Below, piece by piece: positions 8,185 through 17,601 of a stretch of 64,000 nucleotides of DNA. The DNA comes from Weissella sagaensis (lineage in GTDB: Bacteria; Bacillota; Bacilli; Lactobacillales; Lactobacillaceae). A model generated the notes under the pieces. The model saw only the letters and a program-made list of their open reading frames with translations. It did not search any database and was not told the origin of the DNA. The stretch's first letter is position 1. Each line of letters starts with the position of its first letter. The stretch covers positions 62,001 through 126,000 of the forward strand of contig NZ_BJDT01000002.1 in the NCBI RefSeq assembly GCF_005405285.1, written 5' to 3'. Position numbers and translations under genes: made by a program.

Positions 8185-9057
8185 TTATTTACATTTTTCA
8201 GAATTAACCAGGCGTACTAAATAAGATTCCGGTACAAAACCGCTCACAGCATTGTAAATGCGTTTAGCCCGTGATGCCTTTTCAGTAACGGCAAATACGG
8301 TTGGCCCAGTCCCTGACATTTGTGCTGCTTCAGCACCAAACTCGTACATTTTTTGTTTAAGTTTTAAAATTTCTGGATATTTACCACCAGTTATGGCTTC
8401 TAATACATTAAACATTTGTCGATAAGCCGTTTGAAAATCTGCTTGATTGACAGCAGTCATCAAAGCCGCCATATTACCATGTTGCATGGTATTATAGTTA
8501 ACCATTTTTAATATTTTAGGAGTTGAAACACTAATACCTGGTTTAGCAACAATCACCCACAGTGGTGGCAACGCCTGTGTTAATGGTTCCACTATTTCAC
8601 CACGTCCCCGAACACGTGCTGGTCTTGAATAAACACAAAAAGGAACATCAGCATCGATTTTCAAACCAATAACAGCTAATTTTTCTTCCGTGTAGTTTAA
8701 TTGCCAAATACGATTTAGCCCTCGCAGGACGGCTGCAGCATCTGAAGAGCCACCGCCTAATCCAGCAGCTACTGGCACTCGCTTCATGATATGAATTTCA
8801 ATGCCGTCAGTCTTACCAGCAATTTCTCGCATTAAACGGGCAGCCTGATAAGCTAAATTTTTTTCATTGAGTGGCAGGACACCACTTGTCGACTCAACCA
8901 CAATTTCTTGATGGTCAGTAGTCGTACGAATGGTTACTGTATCAGCTAGATCGATAGCTACCATTAACATATCCCATTCTTGTTCACCATTAGCATGGAG
9001 AAATGGGGTATCAAGGCTAATATTTAACTTAGCGTACGCTTGCTCTAATACTTCCAT
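8185..9057 (-). CDS. ispE: IspE-like GHMP kinase
   Basis: A 290-residue GHMP kinase annotated by family as 4-diphosphocytidyl-2-C-methylerythritol kinase. AYAKLNISLD opens the protein (catalytic Lys), PVAAGLGGGSSDAAAVLRG near 110-128 is the ATP loop, IDADVPFCV carries the catalytic Asp, and MSGTGPTVFAV is the C-terminal GHMP motif. The usual DGYHE motif that contacts the cytidine ring is replaced by NGEQEW, as I recall also for lactococcal and streptococcal homologues. Most Lactobacillales make isoprenoids by the mevalonate route, so the substrate here may not be the canonical one. It is a single gene. Confidence 0.85.
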   Translation of the reverse strand: MEVLEQAYAKLNISLDTPFLHANGEQEWDMLMVAIDLADTVTIRTTTDHQEIVVESTSGVLPLNEKNLAYQAARLMREIAGKTDGIEIHIMKRVPVAAGLGGGSSDAAAVLRGLNRIWQLNYTEEKLAVIGLKIDADVPFCVYSRPARVRGRGEIVEPLTQALPPLWVIVAKPGISVSTPKILKMVNYNTMQHGNMAALMTAVNQADFQTAYRQMFNVLEAITGGKYPEILKLKQKMYEFGAEAAQMSGTGPTVFAVTEKASRAKRIYNAVSGFVPESYLVRLVNSEKCK

Positions 9058-9140
9058 TGCGGCTTAATCCTTTCATAACATTATGTTAATTATAGCAAGT
9101 TGAATTAAATTGTTAAATAACCAGCCTAAAGATTTCAACT

Positions 9141-9168
9141 TTGCCTAGCATCATTTTATTGATATACT
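9141..9168 (+). promoter_or_regulatory. Promoter of ybaN
   Basis: TTGCCT (9141-9146), 16 bp, TATACT (9163-9168), about 23 bp before an AAGGAG ribosome binding site and the ATG at 9198. Confidence 0.6.
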
Positions 9169-9197
9169 TACATTTATATATTCATTAAGGAGTTGCT

Positions 9198-9581
9198 ATG
9201 CGTTTTATTTACATTATTTTAGGTCTAATTACTTTTGGTATCGGTACTGTTTTTATTTGGGTACCTGGTATTCCAACAACTCCTTTTTATCTACTAACTG
9301 CTTATTTTTGGAGCCGGTCTTCCAAACGTTTACAGAATTGGTTAGAACACAATAAGTATTACCAACAGTATATCCATGATGGTATTTACAAGCGCCAATT
9401 GACTCAGAAAAATCGCCTTGTCATTTATATTGTTACAGCCGCTTTCATGTGTATCCCCTTCTTTATGTCGGGCAAGCTTTGGTTACAAATAACCTTAATT
9501 CTAGCATCACTATCACAAATTTTAGCCATGGAAGGCTTTTATCGTGGTTGGTGGTTAACAAAATGGTTTGTAGAAAAATAA
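9198..9581 (+). CDS. YbaN family (DUF454) small membrane protein
   Basis: 127 residues with about three or four membrane segments (about 3-20, 22-36, 75-92, 93-112). The opening IILGLITFGIGTVFIWVPG followed by PTTPFYLLTAYFWSRSS is characteristic of DUF454/YbaN inner-membrane proteins, whose function is not known. It is one of the few plus-strand genes here, with its own promoter and a shared bidirectional terminator downstream. Confidence 0.88.
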   Translation: MRFIYIILGLITFGIGTVFIWVPGIPTTPFYLLTAYFWSRSSKRLQNWLEHNKYYQQYIHDGIYKRQLTQKNRLVIYIVTAAFMCIPFFMSGKLWLQITLILASLSQILAMEGFYRGWWLTKWFVEK

Positions 9582-9587
9582 AGTCTC

Positions 9588-9629
9588 CAAAAAACAATTG
9601 GCTAGTCTAAGTACTACCAATTGTTTTTT
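9588..9629. terminator. Bidirectional terminator
   Basis: AAAAAACAATTGG pairs with CCAATTGTTTTTT across a 15-nt loop between the convergent ybaN and M20 deacylase genes. It overlaps the deacylase stop codon and has U-tracts in both directions. Confidence 0.85.
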
Positions 9630-10890
9630 ACTTTAAATATCGTTTTGCCACCTCACGATAAATATCAACCATCGCAAAATAAGCCTGTTGTGTCACATAT
9701 TCATTGGCTTTATGAGCAGTAGTATTACCTGGACCGATAATTGCTAATTGCACACTTGGATTAGCATGAACAAATGCGGCAGCATCAGTGCCTAATGAAA
9801 CGGCTATTGTTGGTGCAACCATGGGTTCAATTAAATACTGGGGGATGATTGCCTGGACGATTTTAATTAATTGACTATCCCGTGGTGTCACCACAGCCTC
9901 ATCATAAGCGTTAACGTGTAATGATAAGTTCATTGTCTCATCAGCCTGATTTAAATCAGCAATTAATGCTTGTAATCGTTCAATCAATGTTTGAGCTGGT
10001 AATTCTGGAATAGTGCGTGTTAACTCAGTTAACGTCGCCAAATCAGAAACTGAATTTTGTTGCGCACCTCCCTGTATAATATTAGCGCCACGCATCGTTT
10101 TAGCTAAGATAGGACTCTCTTCAGGCAAATCATCATAAAGCGCTTGTTCTGCTTGATAGTATTGTACCAAATGATTAATCGCATCCACCCCTAATTTAGG
10201 CATTGAACTATGTGCAGCCTTACCAGTTGCCGTGACATCATACGCCAAAAAGCCTTTATGGGCAAAAAAGATAAAATGCTGTTCAGCTGCCGGCGAAGTT
10301 TTTGCCGCTTGTTGTAATTTTTTCAAGGTTGCCGGCTCAATGACAGCACCACCACTAGTGAAATACTCTGAAATTTCATTCAAAGCGACACCTGTTGGTT
10401 CCCCAATAATAACTGCATCAATATCATCCAAATACCCATCAGCTGCTAATTTGTCAGCACCTAATTCATTCTTTTCTTCATCAGCAGTTGCAATAAAGCG
10501 CAATGTTCCATGCAAAGGGACATCGCTTTCGTATAATTCTACAAAAGCGATAACCAAATCAGCTAAGCCACCCTTCATGTCCGTTACACCACGACCGTAT
10601 AATTTACCATCTTGCACATTTAGCGTAAACGGATCGGTTTCCCAAGTATTCAAGTCACCTTCATGTACCGTATCAATATGGCCGGCAAAGGCTAATACCG
10701 GGCCATGGCCCTCACCGATTTCAGCTATTAAATTAGCCCTATTTGGCGTAACATCTACCAATTTACTATCAATACCATGTTGTGCAAAATAGTTTTTTAA
10801 ATACATTGCAATCTCTTTTTCATGATCAGCGACCGTTTTAATCGCTACTAAATCACTTAATAAAGTTATTTTATCTTGATCTGTCATCAT
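9628..10890 (-). CDS. ArgE/DapE family M20 deacylase
   Basis: A 420-residue zinc metallo-amidase. FAGHIDTVHEGD carries the first metal His and Asp, GRGVTDMKGGL the bridging Asp, and ATADEEKNELGADKL the catalytic Glu pair. The lid dimerisation domain spans about 195-315 (HKGFLAYDVTATGKAAHSSMP). The family removes acyl groups from ornithine or succinyl-diaminopimelate; which substrate is used here cannot be told, although closest in layout to DapE-like proteins of LAB. The ATG is preceded by GGGGA. It is a single gene between terminators. Confidence 0.85.
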   Translation of the reverse strand: MMTDQDKITLLSDLVAIKTVADHEKEIAMYLKNYFAQHGIDSKLVDVTPNRANLIAEIGEGHGPVLAFAGHIDTVHEGDLNTWETDPFTLNVQDGKLYGRGVTDMKGGLADLVIAFVELYESDVPLHGTLRFIATADEEKNELGADKLAADGYLDDIDAVIIGEPTGVALNEISEYFTSGGAVIEPATLKKLQQAAKTSPAAEQHFIFFAHKGFLAYDVTATGKAAHSSMPKLGVDAINHLVQYYQAEQALYDDLPEESPILAKTMRGANIIQGGAQQNSVSDLATLTELTRTIPELPAQTLIERLQALIADLNQADETMNLSLHVNAYDEAVVTPRDSQLIKIVQAIIPQYLIEPMVAPTIAVSLGTDAAAFVHANPSVQLAIIGPGNTTAHKANEYVTQQAYFAMVDIYREVAKRYLK

Positions 10891-11006
10891 ATTCCCCTTG
10901 TCGTATTCTAAGATAATCTTAATCTATTCTTTCATAATACGCAAAATAGTGTGCACCCCAAGATGATTTGAAACCCGTTAAACGCTAATTAATTTTTTAA
11001 GCATAC

Positions 11007-11043
11007 TAAAAACGTCAATCTAACAAATCATTAGATTGACGTT
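11007..11043 (-). terminator. Terminator after second MFS gene
   Basis: A perfect 13-bp stem AACGTCAATCTAA/TTAGATTGACGTT with a 7-nt loop, followed by TTTT on the minus strand. The core CGTCAATCTA recurs in the terminator at 22859-22905. Confidence 0.8.
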
Positions 11044-11057
11044 CAACATTTAATTAT

Positions 11058-12254
11058 TTAATTTTCTTCATAACGTACAGTATGACGATATCCCGTCATG
11101 ATACTAAACAACAAGCCAACAAATGCAACAAATGTTAAGGCAGCCGCTGCATAAAACAAGGTCCCATAGCCTTGTTGTTGAATGATTAATCCACCTACTA
11201 ACGGTCCAACAGCACGACCAACTGATGGCGCGGCTGCTGATAATCCTTGATAACGACCTTTTAACGATACTGGCGTTAATTCATTAACTAGCGCTGGAAT
11301 CATTGGGAAAGCCGTTGCCTCACCAATTGTCGTAATAATCATTGCGACCGCAAAGCCAACAAAATGATGACTAAACGGCAGAATCAAAAATGATAAGCCA
11401 AACATGACAATTCCTAAGAAAATCTGAATAAACATCGAACGATGATTGCTTGATAAATTCAAAGCATTCATCCCCAGTTGAATAGCAGCAATTAAAATAC
11501 CGTTAATCGTCCATAACATTGAGTACTGCCATAATGGTAGTTTTAGAACACTGTTCATATAAACTGACAAATTTCCCTGCCACTGTGCATATGAAATCCA
11601 TAATACGACTAACCCCAAGACACTGGCGTAAACCAATGCCATATTCCATTTAGGTAATTTAATCTTAGCCATTACTTTACCAGTTGATCGATTGTCTAGT
11701 GTGAAGTTGAATTTTGCATGAACAATGACAAATAAAACAAGATATAAAATTAAGGCCAAAATAAACAACCACGTAATACCTAAAGGATAAATCGGTCCCA
11801 CTAATGCCGTTGAAAAAACCATACCAAAGTTACTTGTAAAGTACAACATATTAAAAACAAAGCGACCATCATGAGAACGTACTTGTGTCCCGTACGAATT
11901 TACAGCCGCTGTAATCCAACCACCAAAAAAGCCGACTAGTGTTAAAATAATGGCATAAATTGGCCAACCATGCCAAATAATAAAAGCAATTTGCAAAATA
12001 ATCATAGCGCTAACACCAAATTGAATTAACACATATGGTTTAAAGCGATCAAATAAACGGCCACTAATTAACGAGCCAATTGCTTGTCCAACAGCGTTGG
12101 CCATCATAACCCAGCCAATGGTTACTAACGTTTGATATAATTCATTATACAAATAAACAGATGTTAGCGGCCAAATAAAGCCAAATGCAAAACTATTAAT
12201 AAAACTTGCTATCAATAGCCAGCGTAATGACATGCCCTTGTTAACCTCCTGCAT
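11058..12254 (-). CDS. MFS transporter, multidrug-type
   Basis: A major facilitator of about 398 residues with twelve predicted membrane segments. SLISGRLFDRFKPYVLIQFG is the conserved loop 2-3 motif (GRxxDRxxxK) and the LKGRYQGLSAAAPSVGRAVG region resembles the motif-C side of exporters. The second of two tandem ATGs (12254) has the better distance to GAGG. No local substrate clue exists: neighbours are an M20 deacylase and dnaB. Family knowledge suggests drug or metabolite export. Confidence 0.85.
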   Translation of the reverse strand: MQEVNKGMSLRWLLIASFINSFAFGFIWPLTSVYLYNELYQTLVTIGWVMMANAVGQAIGSLISGRLFDRFKPYVLIQFGVSAMIILQIAFIIWHGWPIYAIILTLVGFFGGWITAAVNSYGTQVRSHDGRFVFNMLYFTSNFGMVFSTALVGPIYPLGITWLFILALILYLVLFVIVHAKFNFTLDNRSTGKVMAKIKLPKWNMALVYASVLGLVVLWISYAQWQGNLSVYMNSVLKLPLWQYSMLWTINGILIAAIQLGMNALNLSSNHRSMFIQIFLGIVMFGLSFLILPFSHHFVGFAVAMIITTIGEATAFPMIPALVNELTPVSLKGRYQGLSAAAPSVGRAVGPLVGGLIIQQQGYGTLFYAAAALTFVAFVGLLFSIMTGYRHTVRYEEN

Positions 12255-12289
12255 CATAAACCTCTTTTCTTTTTATCCACATAAAATAG

Positions 12290-12327
12290 AGCGAGGTCAA
12301 TGATAGACATCATCAACCCCGACTCTT
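12290..12327 (-). terminator. Terminator after dnaB
   Basis: GAGTCGGGGTTGATGATG pairs imperfectly with TCATTGACCTCGCTC. The following T-tract is short, so efficiency may be partial. It lies 13 bp after the dnaB stop. Confidence 0.6.
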
Positions 12328-12339
12328 TGTTATGACCGT

Positions 12340-13755
12340 TTAATTAAAACTACCTGGTTCTTCATTATGATAATCAATATTTGAAAACTTATTATAAGAT
12401 TTCACAAATAATAATCGTGCTGTGCCACGTGCACCTGAACGATTCTTTTCCAAGATAACTTCGATTTCACCAATATCTTGCTGCTCTTCATCACGTGGAT
12501 CATTTTGGTTGTCATCATCTTCATTTGACTTCTCATAATAATCGTCACGATATAAAAACGCCACAATATCCGCATCTTGCTCAATAGATCCAGATTCACG
12601 AATATCTGATAACATTGGTCGTTTATCTTGTCGTTGTTCCACACTACGTGATAACTGTGATAAGGCAATAATTGGCACGTTCATCTCCATTGCCATCATT
12701 TTAATTGCACGTGAAATAGCTGAAACTTCTTGTTGACGTCCTTCGCTACGTGTTCCTTCAATCAACTGCAAATAATCAATAATGACTAAGCCTAATTGAC
12801 CCTCACGTTTATACAAGCGACGTAGTTTTGAACGAATATCGGTTACGCGAATACCCGGTGTATCATCAATATAGATATTCGTACGTGCCAATGAATCCGT
12901 TGCAACAACTAATGAATCCCATTCTTCAGGTTCTAATTGACCAGTACGCATATGTTGTGAATTAATGTTGCCTTCCGCCGCTAACATACGATTAACAAGT
13001 GACGTATCAGGCATTTCTAATGAAAAAATAACCACTGGTAATTTTGGATCAGCTACTGCTACTTTTTGTGCAATATTTAAAACAAAAGCTGTTTTTCCAA
13101 CTGCAGGTCGTGCAGCAATAATAATCATTTCACCGTCATGAAAACCTGTCGTTAAATTATCTAATGCTGGAAAACCTGATGCTAACCCCGTAACAGTATC
13201 CTCAGTACGCGAGTTTTCTTCAATTTCTTCAAATGATTTATTAACAACATCCGCAATGTTTTTAAAATCAGCACTTTTTTCGCCGCTATTGATTAAATCT
13301 AATTTCGTCGACAAATCAGCGACAGCATCATCAACAGAATCACTACCTTCATAAGTTTGTGTCAAACTATTTTGCAGGGTATCAATCATATTGCGACGCA
13401 CTGCACGTTCACGAACAATACGCGCATAATACATTGCATTACCAGCAACCGGCACACTTGATGCTAATTCTGTTAGGTAGGCCATGCCACCCACATTTTC
13501 AACTTGATTATCTTTATCTAACTCATCTGTAATCGTTAGAATATCAATTGCTCTTTGTGTCTCATCTAAGGCCAATATAGCCGTATAAATTAAGCGATGA
13601 GCTGTACGATAAAAATCATCTGGTGCCAAAACAGTCATTAAATCCGCTAACAAATCCTGTGGATCTGTCGCTAATAAAATCGAACCCAGAACTGCTTGTT
13701 CAGCTTCGACATCTTGCGGCACTTGTAATGGCACGCCAGAATTTTGATCAGCCAT
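12340..13755 (-). CDS. dnaB: Replicative DNA helicase
   Basis: Hexameric 5'-3' helicase that unwinds DNA at the fork. The N-terminal DnaG-interacting domain covers about 10-110 (QDVEAEQAVLGSILL), and the RecA-like motor begins near 180. Walker A is ARPAVGKTAFVLN, Walker B LVIIDYLQLI, and the late motif LSQLSRSVEQRQDKRPMLSD is typical. 471 residues is usual. It is the last gene of the widely conserved gdpP-rplI-dnaB cluster, 160 bp after rplI, with a terminator between, so it probably has its own promoter as well. Confidence 0.97.
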   Translation of the reverse strand: MADQNSGVPLQVPQDVEAEQAVLGSILLATDPQDLLADLMTVLAPDDFYRTAHRLIYTAILALDETQRAIDILTITDELDKDNQVENVGGMAYLTELASSVPVAGNAMYYARIVRERAVRRNMIDTLQNSLTQTYEGSDSVDDAVADLSTKLDLINSGEKSADFKNIADVVNKSFEEIEENSRTEDTVTGLASGFPALDNLTTGFHDGEMIIIAARPAVGKTAFVLNIAQKVAVADPKLPVVIFSLEMPDTSLVNRMLAAEGNINSQHMRTGQLEPEEWDSLVVATDSLARTNIYIDDTPGIRVTDIRSKLRRLYKREGQLGLVIIDYLQLIEGTRSEGRQQEVSAISRAIKMMAMEMNVPIIALSQLSRSVEQRQDKRPMLSDIRESGSIEQDADIVAFLYRDDYYEKSNEDDDNQNDPRDEEQQDIGEIEVILEKNRSGARGTARLLFVKSYNKFSNIDYHNEEPGSFN

Positions 13756-13849
13756 GTGAACATAACCTCCTCTCCATTATTTATCAACCACAATATTGTT
13801 GTGGTTTTGTCCAAACTTCATTGTACCAAATTACCAAAGACAATGGGGA

Positions 13850-13899
13850 AAAATAAAATAGGTCTAACCCAGGTTAATAAAACCAAAAGTTGACCTATT
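13850..13899 (-). terminator. Terminator after rplI
   Basis: AATAGGTC/GACCTATT outer stem with an inner TGGTTTTATTAACC hairpin, then TTTTATTTTT on the minus strand. It separates rplI from dnaB. Confidence 0.75.
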
Positions 13900-13916
13900 G
13901 TTATAAATTTACTTCA

Positions 13917-14369
13917 TTATAGCTCGTCAGTGTGGATGCGAATAGTTGCTTCAACATCATGATGTAGTTTTACTTTCACATTACGGTAACCCAACGCACG
14001 GATGGGTTCCTTCATATCCATTTTGCGTTTGTCAATTTTAATACCAAATTGATCAAGCAAACCAGCAACGACTTGCTTTGATGAAATAGCACCGAATAAA
14101 CGACCATCTTTACCAGCCTTGGCCTTTAACTCAATAACCGTTTTATCATCTTCCAATTGCTCTTTTAATGCAACAGCAGCTGCTTTTTCTTCAGCAGCTT
14201 CACGATCAGCCGCTTTCTTTTGCCCACGTAATGCTGAAACATTTGCGTTTGATGCTGGTTTAGCCTTATTATTTTTAATCAAAAAATTATTGGCATAACC
14301 ATCAGGTACATTTTTAACTTCACCTTTTTTACCGCGACCTTTAACATCTTCTAAGAAAATAACTTTCAT
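13917..14369 (-). CDS. rplI: 50S ribosomal protein L9
   Basis: 150 residues. The N-terminal RNA-binding domain carries the signature [20 protein letters not shown] and GYANNFLI; a long helix (about 40-75, Ala/Lys/Glu-rich) links it to the C-terminal domain ([11 protein letters not shown]). L9 binds 23S rRNA domain V at the base of L1. It starts 18 bp after gdpP, which is the usual arrangement in Firmicutes. Confidence 0.97.
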   Translation of the reverse strand: MKVIFLEDVKGRGKKGEVKNVPDGYANNFLIKNNKAKPASNANVSALRGQKKAADREAAEEKAAAVALKEQLEDDKTVIELKAKAGKDGRLFGAISSKQVVAGLLDQFGIKIDKRKMDMKEPIRALGYRNVKVKLHHDVEATIRIHTDEL

Positions 14370-14387
14370 TAATTTATACCTTCTTTT

Positions 14388-16403
14388 TTATTCATTCTCT
14401 TGATCACTATCTTGATTAAGTTCCGTTAACAACAGATCGTAAACATCATCTGTTGTCGTATCCTTAAATTGCGTTGCCGCATTACTTAGATGGCCACCGC
14501 CACCCATAGCTTCCATTACTAACTGAACACTAACATTACCAGTCGAACGTGCTGATACAGCTACTGTATTATTATCACGACGACTAATGACATATGCTGA
14601 TTGCACACCAATCATTTGCAGCAGCGAATCCGCTGCCTGTGCAGCCACTACTGAATCATATTGAATATCATCTTCACCAGTAACAATAGCTGCACTATCA
14701 TGGATTTCTGCTCGTTCAATTAAGTGAGCACGTTGTCGATAAGAATCAACTGATTCCTTCATAAAATCTTGTAGTAATGAACCATCTGCACCCACTGCAC
14801 GTAGATAACTCGCTGCATCAAATGTCCGAGTTCCTGAACGTAACGTAAATGATTTGGTATCAATTTGGATACCCGCTAACATGGCAGTAGCTTCCAAACG
14901 ACGTAAGCCTTGTGCCCGACGTGGCTGATACTCAAATAATTCTGTTACCAATTCCGAAGTTGATGATGCATACGACTCAACGTAGACCAACTGAGCCTCA
15001 TCGGGGAACTCCTCGCCACGACGATGATGATCAATAATCACGACACTGTCTTTCATTGCCTCATAAACATCTTGTGATTCAGATAACGATGGTTTTGAGT
15101 GATCAACAATTACTAATAAGCTTTGGTCCGTCATCTGCGCAATAACATCATCTGGTGCTAATATGGCATTTTCATCAGAAGTATCCGTTGCCATTTGATC
15201 TAATAGTAAGCGAATGTCAGAATGCTCTTGACCGGTTTCTTCATACACAACCCATGCTGGTTTCCCCAACATTTCTGCTAAACGTCGCACACCTAATGCC
15301 CCACCAAATGAATCCATATCAGGACGTTTATGTCCCATCACAAACACTTGGTCAGCTTGATCAAACAAATCAGCCAACGCTTGTGAAATCACTCGAGCAC
15401 GAACACGTGTCCGCTTAGCCATTGGATTAGTATTCCCACCATAAAAGCGTGCCGAACCAGTGGAAGATTTAACAACAACTTGATCGCCACCACGACCAAG
15501 TGCCAGATCCAAATTAGATTGCGCATTTTCTGCTAGCACATCAATTGCCATTTCATTATAAGCAATACCAATACTTAATGTAATTTGCGTATTCTGCATT
15601 GATGTTGATTCACGAATAACCTTTAATAAATTAAATTTATCATTTTCCGCTTTTATCAGTGATTCACGATAACCAACTAATAGGTAACGATCAACAGAAA
15701 GGCGTCGCGCATAAATATCATGATCAGTCATCCAGTCAGACAGTGTTTTGGTTACATAAGTTCGTAACGTAGACGCATCTGCATCACTCATTCCTTCCGT
15801 AACTTCATCATAATTATCTAAAGAAACAATTCCTAAAAACAATTTATGATTCTCATAATCTGCTGTAACTTGTGCTGATGCTGTCATATCCATTAAATAA
15901 ATCGCATTTAGTTCTGGCTGAACCTGTACTTGAAAAAAACGATCTAACCAATGACATTCTGTTATGCGTTTTTCGTTATCTGACCATAAGTCAACAACTT
16001 CAGTTAACGGCTTTGAAACATCTTTTAAGTTTTGACCAACAATTGTTTGTTCACCAAGTAATTGTTGCAAATAAGGATTAACCCATTCAATATCACCACT
16101 ATCAGTACACAACATCACGCCTAATGGCATTTGAATAATTGATTCTTGTTCACCACGATTAATACGATAAGACAAATTTTCAATATAATGTGTTGTTTGT
16201 TCACTTAGATCTTGCAAAGTTTTAAAAATGACAATCAATGCAATAACGACTAATATTACCCAAATGATTCCTACAACCCAATTAACTAACCATGCTAAAA
16301 TTGCTCCCACAACGGCAATAAATGACACTAACGCTGCCATACTACCAAGGCGTTGGTTTTTAAAGAATGTCGGTAACACCGTAAATTTTCTCACCCGTTC
16401 CAC
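14388..16403 (-). CDS. gdpP: Cyclic-di-AMP phosphodiesterase GdpP
   Basis: Membrane-bound DHH/DHHA1 phosphodiesterase that hydrolyses c-di-AMP and so affects wall integrity and osmolyte uptake. Two membrane segments (about 18-62) precede a PAS-like region (to about 165), a degenerate GGDEF domain (to about 300), the DHH domain (GHKRPDMDSFGGALG near 355 and VIIDHHRRGEEFPDE near 450) and the DHHA1 domain ending GGGGHLSNAATQ. 671 residues is normal. The frame opens at a GTG; a second GTG at 16392-16394 has better spacing to GGTGG, so the start is uncertain by three codons. First gene of gdpP-rplI-dnaB. Confidence 0.95.
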   Translation of the reverse strand: MERVRKFTVLPTFFKNQRLGSMAALVSFIAVVGAILAWLVNWVVGIIWVILVVIALIVIFKTLQDLSEQTTHYIENLSYRINRGEQESIIQMPLGVMLCTDSGDIEWVNPYLQQLLGEQTIVGQNLKDVSKPLTEVVDLWSDNEKRITECHWLDRFFQVQVQPELNAIYLMDMTASAQVTADYENHKLFLGIVSLDNYDEVTEGMSDADASTLRTYVTKTLSDWMTDHDIYARRLSVDRYLLVGYRESLIKAENDKFNLLKVIRESTSMQNTQITLSIGIAYNEMAIDVLAENAQSNLDLALGRGGDQVVVKSSTGSARFYGGNTNPMAKRTRVRARVISQALADLFDQADQVFVMGHKRPDMDSFGGALGVRRLAEMLGKPAWVVYEETGQEHSDIRLLLDQMATDTSDENAILAPDDVIAQMTDQSLLVIVDHSKPSLSESQDVYEAMKDSVVIIDHHRRGEEFPDEAQLVYVESYASSTSELVTELFEYQPRRAQGLRRLEATAMLAGIQIDTKSFTLRSGTRTFDAASYLRAVGADGSLLQDFMKESVDSYRQRAHLIERAEIHDSAAIVTGEDDIQYDSVVAAQAADSLLQMIGVQSAYVISRRDNNTVAVSARSTGNVSVQLVMEAMGGGGHLSNAATQFKDTTTDDVYDLLLTELNQDSDQENE

Positions 16404-16551
16404 CTAGCCTATTCTTTTATTTGTATCGTATTATTATAACATAAAGAAACTTTCCAATAAAATGTTGTGCAATTTGCATAAAAAGACATAAGTATACTCA
16501 TAAGAATCGCTACAACTCGACTTTAATATATTGTTACAATTAAAACGAACC

Positions 16552-16599
16552 AAAAAAGTTTGCAAAGCTGACAAAATCGTCAACCTTACAAACTTTTTT
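16552..16599. terminator. Terminator after oppF
   Basis: AAAAAAGTTTG pairs with CAAACTTTTTT across a long imperfect inner region containing a second small hairpin (TTGACGATTTTGTCAG). T-tracts lie on both sides. It closes the opp operon. Confidence 0.8.
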
Positions 16600-16647
16600 A
16601 TTTGTTGCTATTAATTTTTACGTTTTTGCTTACGAGCAGTCAAGCAA

Positions 16648-17601
16648 TTAGTCAATTAAGCCAAACTCACGCGCACGCTCTTGATAGATTGCAATTTCAT
16701 CTTCAGCTGCCCAAACAAAATGTTGGGGCGCAATTTCAACCATTTGACGATCGCGACCATCTAATTCTGCAGTCGGATCATAGTTAATTGGCACGCGTTG
16801 TTCTTCAACAGTTGGATCAGGCACTGGTATTGAACTCAATAATGAACGTGTATAGTCATGTAAAGGATGATTATACACTTCATCGGCAAGACCAATTTCA
16901 ACCATTTTTCCCCAATGCATAACCCCGATACGATCTGAAATATATTTAACCATCGACAAATCGTGCGCAATAAACAAGTATGTTAGTCCTTGCTTTTTTT
17001 GTAGTTCCTTCAGCAAGTTAACAACTTGTGCTTGAATTGAAACATCCAACGCTGAAATTGGTTCGTCAGCAATAATAAACTTAGGTTGAACAGCAAGTGC
17101 ACGCGCAATACCAATACGTTGTCGTTGTCCACCTGAAAATTCATGCGGATAACGACTAGAATGATCGCGATTCAAACCAACTATCTCTAATAAATCCTCT
17201 ACTTGCTTTGAACGATCAGCATCATTTTTAGCCAAATGATTAACATCAATTCCTTCTGCAACAATATCTTTAACTTTCATACGTAAATCTAAAGATGCTT
17301 GCGGATCTTGGAAAATCATTTGAACTGCCTGACGGAATTTACTTAACTTACCACGCTTTTTAATTTGTGCTAAATCTTCACCTTCAAACAAAATTTGGCC
17401 ATTAGTTGGTTCATACAATTTCATAATTGCACGCCCAATAGTCGTCTTACCAGAACCAGATTCTCCAACTAAGCCAAATGTTTCTCCCTCATAGATATCA
17501 AAGGAAGCATTTTGAACTGCTTTAGTTTCATTAGACTTACCAGCATTAAACGTGATGTCCAATCCTTTTAGTTCAACTAATTTTTTACGTTCATCAGCCA
17601 T
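16648..17601 (-). CDS. oppF: Oligopeptide ABC transporter ATPase OppF
   Basis: Cytosolic nucleotide-binding subunit of the oligopeptide importer, 317 residues. Walker A is [15 protein letters not shown], the signature is [20 protein letters not shown], Walker [15 protein letters not shown], and the C-terminal oligopeptide/dipeptide transporter extension [18 protein letters not shown] is present. It overlaps oppD by one base. Together with OppD it powers OppBC. Confidence 0.96.
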   Translation of the reverse strand: MADERKKLVELKGLDITFNAGKSNETKAVQNASFDIYEGETFGLVGESGSGKTTIGRAIMKLYEPTNGQILFEGEDLAQIKKRGKLSKFRQAVQMIFQDPQASLDLRMKVKDIVAEGIDVNHLAKNDADRSKQVEDLLEIVGLNRDHSSRYPHEFSGGQRQRIGIARALAVQPKFIIADEPISALDVSIQAQVVNLLKELQKKQGLTYLFIAHDLSMVKYISDRIGVMHWGKMVEIGLADEVYNHPLHDYTRSLLSSIPVPDPTVEEQRVPINYDPTAELDGRDRQMVEIAPQHFVWAAEDEIAIYQERAREFGLID

